From NCBI RefSeq assembly GCF_006542275.1, contig NZ_CP041217.1:4404501-4468500 (forward strand): 64,000 bases of DNA, read 5' to 3'. Below the pieces are notes generated by a model, which did no database searches, was not told where the DNA came from, and saw only the letters and a list, made by a program, of their open reading frames with translations. Position 1 is the stretch's first letter, and each line of letters opens with the position of its first letter. Source of the stretch: Saccharibacillus brassicae (GTDB lineage: Bacteria > Bacillota > Bacilli > Paenibacillales > Paenibacillaceae). Position numbers and translations under genes: made by a program. Shown piece by piece: positions 57,987 through 64,000 of the stretch.

Positions 57987-58384
57987 AATAAGACTCCTTT
58001 CCCGAAAAATGTTCAATTTTCAGTATAGCATGACCCAAATCGTTTGCACGCGGCGACCGAAAAGTTTCCGAAAATTGAACGTTTTGGGCGGCAGTCGGCG
58101 GCAAATAAGGAAACAAGACGTGAGAGCATGCACTTTTTACAGAAAAAACGCTGAAAAAAGACCGGAATATGACGAAGGTTATTTGTACAAAGCCGACCCC
58201 TCATATTATAATGGTAGTGAATTTGGGTGCGGCGTAGGCACAAATGACCAATCGGCGGACGCTTTCCCCGAACGCGGCTTGTCCGCGTTGGACGGAAAGA
58301 CGCATAACCGGAAAAAAGCAACACAAGAAGCCGATAAGTTTGCGAATGCGCCATAGACTTAAGACTGGCATTTGGAGGTACGCT

Positions 58385-59467
58385 TTGAATCGACTCAGAA
58401 CCGCTCGCAACGTTCCGGAAAATCCCGTCAGCCTGATGCGCCTCGTGTATCGAACCGTCCTTCCGGACGTTCGGACTTCGCTCGGCGGCTGGAGAGACCG
58501 GGCGCAGACCATTCCCGACCCCGAATTGCGCACGCAGGCGCTGGCGAGCATCGCCGACAAGGAATTCCATTGTCAGGGCGGCTCGGTGTACGCGGCCATC
58601 AACGTGGACCGAAAAGACGTGCTTATTCCGCTGATCGTGGCGCTTCAGACCATCAGCGATTATCTCGACAATCTGTGCGATCGGAGTACGTCGCTCGACC
58701 CGGAAGATTTTCGTCTTTTACATAAGTCCATGCTGGATGCGGTCGATCCGTCCGCGCAGCCGGAAAATTATTACCGGTTCCGCGACGAGCAGGAAGACGG
58801 AGGATACCTGAACGCGCTGGTCACTACCTGCCAGGACAACATCCGGCAGCTGCCCGGTTACGTTCATGCCCAGCCTTATGTGCGCCGCCTCGTCGGTTTG
58901 TACGGAGACCTGCAGGTCTACAAGCATATCTCGCACGAGCTGCGCGAACCGTCGCTGACCGCCTGGAGAGCGGAACACGCCGAGCTTGCGCCCGATCTGT
59001 ACTGGAACGAATTCGCCGCCGCGACCGGGTCGACGCTCGGCATGTTTATGCTGTTCGCCGGAGCGAGCCGCGACGATTTCGATGCGGAAGACGCAAGAAC
59101 CGTGTACGAAGCCTATTTTCCTTACGTGTGCGGTCTTCATATCATGCTCGATTATTTGATCGACCAGGAAGAAGACCGCGTCGGAGGCGACCTGAATTTT
59201 TGCAATTATTACGAGAGCGGGGAAGCGATGCTGCTGCGCGTCGAAGAGATCGTGAACAACGCGCGCCGCGACGTGCAGAAGCTTCCGCATGCCGCTTTCC
59301 ACCGCATGGTCATCGAAGGACTGCTCGCGCTGTACTTGTCCGATCCCAAAGTCAGCCAGCAGAAGGATGTGCGAACCGTGTCTAAACGGTTGATGAAAAG
59401 AAGTCCGCTCATGCGCACGTTCTTTTTCGCCAACAGTGTATGGATCCGCAAACATAAGCAGGACTAA
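58385..59467 (+). CDS. ytpB: Tetraprenyl-beta-curcumene synthase family (YtpB/DUF2600)
   Basis: 360 residues from TTG 58385, 7 bp after GGAGG. Family pattern: LMRLVYRTVLPDVRTSLGGW, LIVALQTISDYLDNLCDRST with an Asp-rich DYLDNLCD motif, and HIMLDYLIDQEEDRVGGDLN. YtpB of B. subtilis (367 residues) cyclises tetraprenyl diphosphate on the route to sporulenes. It lies 15 bp before pfkA, probably co-transcribed. Confidence 0.85.
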   Translation: MNRLRTARNVPENPVSLMRLVYRTVLPDVRTSLGGWRDRAQTIPDPELRTQALASIADKEFHCQGGSVYAAINVDRKDVLIPLIVALQTISDYLDNLCDRSTSLDPEDFRLLHKSMLDAVDPSAQPENYYRFRDEQEDGGYLNALVTTCQDNIRQLPGYVHAQPYVRRLVGLYGDLQVYKHISHELREPSLTAWRAEHAELAPDLYWNEFAAATGSTLGMFMLFAGASRDDFDAEDARTVYEAYFPYVCGLHIMLDYLIDQEEDRVGGDLNFCNYYESGEAMLLRVEEIVNNARRDVQKLPHAAFHRMVIEGLLALYLSDPKVSQQKDVRTVSKRLMKRSPLMRTFFFANSVWIRKHKQD

Positions 59468-59482
59468 CAAGGAGGATGCAAC

Positions 59483-60454
59483 ATGTCAGCAGTAAAAAAG
59501 ATTGCCGTTTTGACCAGCGGAGGGGACTCCCAGGGGATGAACGCCGCGCTTCGCGCCGTCGTGCGCAGCGCCCTGTACCACGGAATCGAAATTTTCGGCA
59601 TTCAGCGCGGCTATCAGGGCCTGCTCAATAACGATATTTTCTCGATGGATCTCCGCAGCGTCGGCGATATTATCCAACGCGGCGGCACTGTCCTGCAATC
59701 GGCCCGCTCCAAAGAATTCTATACCGAAGAAGGCCAGCGCAAAGGCGCCGAAATTTTGCGCAGCTACGGCATTGACGGCCTGGTCGTCATCGGCGGCGAC
59801 GGCTCGTACCACGGCGCGAACAAGCTGAGCAAGCTCGGCATCAATACGATGGGCCTGCCGGGCACGATCGACAACGATATTTCCTTCACCGACTACACGA
59901 TCGGTTTCGATACGGCGGTCGGCGTCGTCGTAGACGCGATCAACAAACTGCGCGACACGATGTCTTCGCACGAACGGGCTTCCGTCGTGGAAGTCATGGG
60001 TCGCCACTGCGGCGATATCGCGCTGCACGCGGGTCTCGCGTCGGGCGCGGAGACGATCCTCGTGCCGGAAGTGCCGTACGACCTGGGCGAAGTGGCCCAG
60101 CGCATGACACACAACTTCGCCATGGGCAAACGCCACAGTATTATCGTGGTAGCCGAAGGCGCGGGCAAAGGCGACGATATCGCCAAGGAACTGTCGCAGC
60201 ATTCCAAGCAGATCGACGCGCGCGTGACTGTGCTCGGCCATATCCAGCGCGGGGGCACGCCGACTCCGTTCGACCGCAACCTGGCCAGCCGCCTCGGCGA
60301 TTTCGCCGTACGCTCGCTGATTCGCGGCGAAAGCGACAAAGCCTGCGGCATTATCAAGGGCGAGCTGACGCTGACCGACATCGACAAGGTCGTCAACACG
60401 AAAAACGATTTCGATCACGAAATGTACGAACTGGCGCTGCGTTTGTCGCAGTAA
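59483..60454 (+). CDS. pfkA: ATP-dependent 6-phosphofructokinase
   Basis: 323 residues. IAVLTSGGDSQGMNAALRAV (ATP loop), VVIGGDGSYHGA, LPGTIDNDISFTDYTIGFDT with the catalytic Asp, and VEVMGRHCGDIALHAGL. Key glycolytic enzyme. The usual Pro/Ala in the GGDxxGMN loop is Gln here. RBS AAGGAGG. Confidence 0.95.
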   Translation: MSAVKKIAVLTSGGDSQGMNAALRAVVRSALYHGIEIFGIQRGYQGLLNNDIFSMDLRSVGDIIQRGGTVLQSARSKEFYTEEGQRKGAEILRSYGIDGLVVIGGDGSYHGANKLSKLGINTMGLPGTIDNDISFTDYTIGFDTAVGVVVDAINKLRDTMSSHERASVVEVMGRHCGDIALHAGLASGAETILVPEVPYDLGEVAQRMTHNFAMGKRHSIIVVAEGAGKGDDIAKELSQHSKQIDARVTVLGHIQRGGTPTPFDRNLASRLGDFAVRSLIRGESDKACGIIKGELTLTDIDKVVNTKNDFDHEMYELALRLSQ

Positions 60455-60601
60455 CCGAACCGTATGGGGCGGAGCGGTACGCTCCCGCAGATCGGCATAA
60501 GCCTTCGCATGGAATCGGCAGCGTCGTCTGCCCGCTTCCGCCGCGGAGGTTTATTTGTATCTGGGAAGCGGGTAAGGAGGAAGCAAAAGGAGGTGCGGCG
60601 G

Positions 60602-61465
60602 ATGATTACGATCGGGCTGACCGGTTGGGGCGACCACGATTCGATCTATACGACCCGTGAAGCGGGCAAGCAGAAGCTCGTGACGTACGGCAAACTGTTC
60701 CGGACGGTCGAGGTGGACAGTATGTTCTACGCCATTCAATCCAAGCGCAATATGGAAAAGTGGACGGCGGAGACGCCGGCCGATTTCCGCTTCGTCGTCA
60801 AAGCGTTCCAGGGGATGACCGGTCATTCGCGCGGCAAAATTCCGTTCGACAGCGAAGACGAGATGTACGAAGCTTTCCGGCTGTCGATCGGCACGTTCGA
60901 ACAGGCGGGCAAGCTGACGGCGGTGCTGTTCCAGTTCCCGCCCTGGTTCGACTGCTCGAAAGAGAACGTGGCCAAGCTGCGGGAGATCCGGGCGAGAATG
61001 GACGACGTACCGTGCGCGCTGGAATTCCGGCACCAGAGCTGGTTCCAGCCGGTTATGCGGGAGCGCACGCTGAAGTTCATGCGCGAGGAGCGCTGGATTC
61101 ACAGCGTGTGCGACGAGCCGCAGGCCGGCACCGGTTCGGTGCCGATCGTCGAACAGGCGACGGACGACAGTCTGACGCTCGTGCGCATGCACGGGCGCAA
61201 CGCATCCGGCTGGCAGTCGGCCAACCAGCCGAACTGGCGGGAAGTGCGGTATTTGTACCGCTACGACGCGGAGGAACTCCGGGAATGGGCGGAGCGGCTG
61301 CGGCGGCTGGAACAGCAGTCGAAGGAAGTGATCGTCGTGTTCAACAACAACTCCGGCGGAGACGCCGCGGGCAACGCCCGGGAGCTGATGGGTCTGCTCG
61401 GCCAGGACGTGCCGAAGCTGCCCGGCGAAGACGAGCCGCAGCAGTTGGACCTGTTCGAGTTCTGA
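60602..61465 (+). CDS. DUF72 family protein
   Basis: 287 residues, TIM-barrel-like DUF72: VEVDSMFYAIQSKRNMEKWT, FRFVVKAFQGMTGH, LEFRHQSWFQPVMRE, and VIVVFNNNSGGDAAGNAREL. Function unknown, often near repair or stress genes. ATG after AGGAGG. Confidence 0.88.
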   Translation: MITIGLTGWGDHDSIYTTREAGKQKLVTYGKLFRTVEVDSMFYAIQSKRNMEKWTAETPADFRFVVKAFQGMTGHSRGKIPFDSEDEMYEAFRLSIGTFEQAGKLTAVLFQFPPWFDCSKENVAKLREIRARMDDVPCALEFRHQSWFQPVMRERTLKFMREERWIHSVCDEPQAGTGSVPIVEQATDDSLTLVRMHGRNASGWQSANQPNWREVRYLYRYDAEELREWAERLRRLEQQSKEVIVVFNNNSGGDAAGNARELMGLLGQDVPKLPGEDEPQQLDLFEF

Positions 61466-61528
61466 ACAGGAGGCGCGGAGCGGAAGCCGCGCTTCGAATC
61501 GCCGATCGAGTCACCGCTCGAATATAAC

Positions 61529-61579
61529 GAAAAGCCGTTTCCCGGCGCCGCAGGCAGCGGCGGGGAAACGGCTTTTCGG
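61529..61579. terminator. Strong bidirectional terminator
   Basis: CGAAAAGCCGTTTCCC pairs with GGGAAACGGCTTTTCG; lies between converging DUF72 and MATE genes. Confidence 0.88.
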
Positions 61580-61632
61580 TGTGCGCGGAAGCAGGGAGCG
61601 GCGCAGCCCGCAGCCGTGCAGCGGGCTTGGCT

Positions 61633-63015
61633 TTACGGCAGCGGCGCAGGCGATGCCGGCGGGGCGGGCAGGGCGGCATGCAGCCGCTGCACTTTGAACA
61701 GGCGGGCCAGCAGCAGCGCCGCGCCGACGGCAAGCCCGGCGATCAGGCCGAGCCAGTAGCCGAACGGGCCAAACGGCGTATAGACGGCGAGTCCGTAGCC
61801 GACCGGCAGGCCGATGCCCCAGTAGGCGATCAGCGTGATGAAGAACGCGGGCGTCACGTCTTTGTAGCCGCGCAGCGCGCCCTGGATCGGCGTGGCCAGC
61901 GCGTCGGACAGCTGGAAGAAGATCGCGTAGCCGAGGAACTGGACGATCAGCGCCGTTACGGCCGGATCGGTCGAATAGATCAGCGCGACTTTGTCTGCGA
62001 ACAGCAGCAGTACGATTGCGGTGACGACCGCGAGCAGCACGGCCGAAGTGATGCCGATCCAGGCGTACTGCCGGGCGTCCCGGGTTCGGCCCGCGCCCGC
62101 TTCGTAGCCGACGAGAATCGTCAGCGCCATGCAGATCGCGAGCGGAATCATGTACAGCGTCGAAGCGAAGTTGATCGCGGCGGAATGCGCGGCGACGGCG
62201 TTCGTGCCGAAGCGGTTCATGAGCAGCGTGACCGCGGCAAAGATCGACGTCTCGAAAAAGGTCGCGAACCCGATCGGAATGCCCAGCTTGAGCAGTTCGC
62301 CCTGCTTGGACCAGGAAACCGGATGCCATTTGCGGAAAAAGCCGAAGTTCGCGAACGGCTGGGCGCGGTGCAGCACGACGAGCGCGATCAGGAAAATGAC
62401 CCAGTAGGTGATGGCCGTAGCTACGCCCGCGCCGACGCCGCCAAGCTTCGGGAAGCCGAACTTGCCGAAGATCAACAAATAGTTGAGTACGAGCTGGACG
62501 GGAAGCGAGCAGAGCGTGATCGCCATCGACACGCGCGTCTGGCCCATCGCGTCGATGCAGCCGCGCAGCACGGTATAGCCGAACAGCGGCACGACGCCGA
62601 ACGCGAGGCAGATCAGGAACTTGCGGGCCGTGTCCGCGACTTCGGCTTCGGCGTTCATGAAGCCGAGCGCGGGATCGAGCAGCAGCCCGCCGACGAGCAG
62701 CACCGCGGCCGAGAACAGCAGCGACAGCAGCAGGCCCTGGAACAGGTTGAAGCGCACATCGCGTTCGCGTCCGCCGCCCATCAACTGGGAGACGATCGGC
62801 ATAATGCCGTTCAAGACGCCGTTCAGCCCGGTCTGGATCGGAATCCACAAGCTGACGCCGATCGAGACGCCCGCCTGCGCGGCCGGACTGACGTGCCCGG
62901 TCATGCTCGTATCGAAAAAGGCCATGGCCGACAGCGCGATCTGGGTCACGAAGATCGGCAGGAATACGACGAAAAACTGCGAAAATTTTTGCTTAAATGA
63001 AGAAGTGGCATGCAT
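61633..63015 (-). CDS. MATE-family efflux transporter (NorM-like)
   Basis: 460 residues, 12 membrane helices in two halves. FFDTSMTGHVSPAAQAGVSI, NGVLNGIMPIVSQLMGGGRE and LVGYEAGAGRTRDARQYAWI are typical MATE segments. Sodium- or proton-driven drug efflux. RBS AAGGAAC. Confidence 0.9.
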   Translation of the reverse strand: MHATSSFKQKFSQFFVVFLPIFVTQIALSAMAFFDTSMTGHVSPAAQAGVSIGVSLWIPIQTGLNGVLNGIMPIVSQLMGGGRERDVRFNLFQGLLLSLLFSAAVLLVGGLLLDPALGFMNAEAEVADTARKFLICLAFGVVPLFGYTVLRGCIDAMGQTRVSMAITLCSLPVQLVLNYLLIFGKFGFPKLGGVGAGVATAITYWVIFLIALVVLHRAQPFANFGFFRKWHPVSWSKQGELLKLGIPIGFATFFETSIFAAVTLLMNRFGTNAVAAHSAAINFASTLYMIPLAICMALTILVGYEAGAGRTRDARQYAWIGITSAVLLAVVTAIVLLLFADKVALIYSTDPAVTALIVQFLGYAIFFQLSDALATPIQGALRGYKDVTPAFFITLIAYWGIGLPVGYGLAVYTPFGPFGYWLGLIAGLAVGAALLLARLFKVQRLHAALPAPPASPAPLP

Positions 63016-63065
63016 GCGGTAAGCAGTTCCTTTCGGCGGGGCTGCGCGGCGGTCGGCAGGCAGGC

Positions 63066-63090
63066 AAAAACCCGGCCATGGAAGGCCGGG
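63066..63090 (-). terminator. Terminator on the minus strand
   Basis: CCCGGCCTT and AAGGCCGGG-type stem followed on the minus strand by TTTTTG. Ends the GH-like gene upstream of the MATE gene. Confidence 0.8.
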
Positions 63091-63156
63091 CTGTCGCCGT
63101 GCATGCGTCCGCGCTCAAGCGCCGCGGTCAAAGTGAAGCGGCCGTTTCGGGTCCGG

Positions 63157-64000
63157 TCAGTCTTTCGGGCCGTAGTTGCCGTCTTTGGTATAACGGTTGG
63201 ATGCGTTCCAGAGCAGGTATTCTTCCACGCCCATATCGGCCATGGCTTTGATCTGCGCGTCCATTTCGGTCTTGCCGTACTTGGTGTAATGCCCGCTGCC
63301 GAGCCAGCTTGCGGTAAAGTCCTGAATCCACGGGCGCACGATCGGGCGCTGGGATTCGTCCTTGATCTCGTCCAGCTTCTTGAACGTGTCGACCATGGAG
63401 CCTTTGATCGTGACATAAGGTTCTTTGTCCGGGTTCGTGGCGCCGAACCAGCCGGTCGAGTAATGGCTTGGGTAGACCATCGGCGCGATGACGTCGACGT
63501 TCTCGGAAATCTTGGTGAAATCCTGCCCGATGCCGTCTGCTGCCGGAACGGAAGCCGCATAGCCGAAAATGTCGACCGAGACGCGGACGCCGAGCGGCGC
63601 GAGTTCTTTGCGCGCGTACTGCACGAATTCCGAGACCGCTTCGGTGCGCGTCGCGTCGGTTTTCTCGTAGACGAGTTCGTCGGCGCGTTTCTCGAAGCCT
63701 TCCGCGAAGCGCACGTAGTCGAACTGGATTTCCTTGAAGCCCATCGCGGCCGCTTCTTTGGCGATATCGACGTTGTAATCCCACACTTCTTTGCTGTACG
63801 GATTGACGAAAGCGTCGCCGCCGCCGTTTTTCCATACGCCGCCGCCCGAGTTCGTGAACGAAAGTTCCGGATGTTTCTCGGCCAGGACCGTATCCTTGAA
63901 CACGACAATACGGGCGATCGGGTAGACGTTATGCTTTTTGAGCTTGGCCATCAGCTCTTTGATGTCCGGGATAAACTTCTGGGCCGTGCCCATTTTCAGC
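63157..64000 (-). CDS. Putative glycoside hydrolase (DUF4015), 5'-partial
   Basis: The frame continues past the window edge; 281 residues are visible. YPIARIVVFKDTVLAEKHPE, MGFKEIQFDYVRFAEGFEKR with the catalytic-type Asp, VDIFGYAAS and IAPMVYPSHYSTGWFGATN match the DUF4015 TIM-barrel glycosidase-like family. Probably secreted, but the N-terminus is not visible. Confidence 0.85.
   Translation of the reverse strand, partial: LKMGTAQKFIPDIKELMAKLKKHNVYPIARIVVFKDTVLAEKHPELSFTNSGGGVWKNGGGDAFVNPYSKEVWDYNVDIAKEAAAMGFKEIQFDYVRFAEGFEKRADELVYEKTDATRTEAVSEFVQYARKELAPLGVRVSVDIFGYAASVPAADGIGQDFTKISENVDVIAPMVYPSHYSTGWFGATNPDKEPYVTIKGSMVDTFKKLDEIKDESQRPIVRPWIQDFTASWLGSGHYTKYGKTEMDAQIKAMADMGVEEYLLWNASNRYTKDGNYGPKD

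Overview
The window reads as the chromosome of a GC-rich, Gram-positive, spore-former-type Bacillota of the Paenibacillaceae (Paenibacillus or Saccharibacillus-like). Reasons: strong AAGGAGG-type ribosome binding sites, an LPxTG surface protein, LtaS-type lipoteichoic acid synthase, the Gram-positive hemE-hemH-hemY operon, glutamate racemase, a T-box leader, a YtpB-type tetraprenyl-curcumene synthase and many small Bacillus-type conserved proteins. The genus is inference; no rRNA is present.

Layout. 1-22,030 is ordinary GC-rich core genome: two repeat-rich surface or secreted proteins, small conserved genes, racE, ltaS, an RlmL-type RNA methyltransferase, an O-methyltransferase, hemEHY, a CapA-like protein, GDPD, an FAH-family enzyme, a DUF92-TetR pair and an ABC-F protein. 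45,100-64,000 is again core-like: small hypothetical genes, two acetyltransferases, a divergent aldo/keto reductase-MerR pair, an M42 peptidase, LapA, PepF, a cold-shock protein, two MOP/MATE-type transporters, YtpB, PfkA, a DUF72 protein and a partial glycoside hydrolase-like gene.

22,192-45,010 is an AT-rich accessory island and the main interest. It consists of same-orientation single-gene units separated by ~96-bp structured repeats that behave like integron attC sites. Each repeat starts with a RYYYAAC-like core and ends with a GTTRRRY-like core. The core ending one repeat is complementary to the core beginning the next repeat, which is the signature of gene cassettes that moved as circles. 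Eight sites plus one truncated site are visible and no integrase gene is in the window. The repeats fold as an outer stem enclosing three small hairpins whose arms covary. Cassette genes encode a PLD-like protein, an ASCH-like protein, a retropepsin-like protein, a GNAT acetyltransferase and unknowns.

One cassette is split between its ribosome binding site and its start codon by a 15.9-kb insertion (27,107-43,011). The insertion is bounded by two 831-bp direct copies of an IS5-like element with TA on both outer flanks. Inside are (a) a probable undescribed RiPP locus: five near-identical tandem 38-codon peptide genes plus a remnant, two SagB-like flavin oxidoreductases, an MFS transporter, a divergent HTTM-domain membrane protein and a DCC-type thioredoxin-fold protein, itself flanked by inverted truncated IS copies; (b) metG under a T-box riboswitch; and (c) a three-repeat CRISPR remnant without cas genes.

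My reading is that a peptide-antibiotic-type island was carried by IS elements into a pre-existing cassette array. The cassette logic and the insertion boundaries can be read directly from the sequence. The RiPP product, its chemistry and any link to metG are inference.
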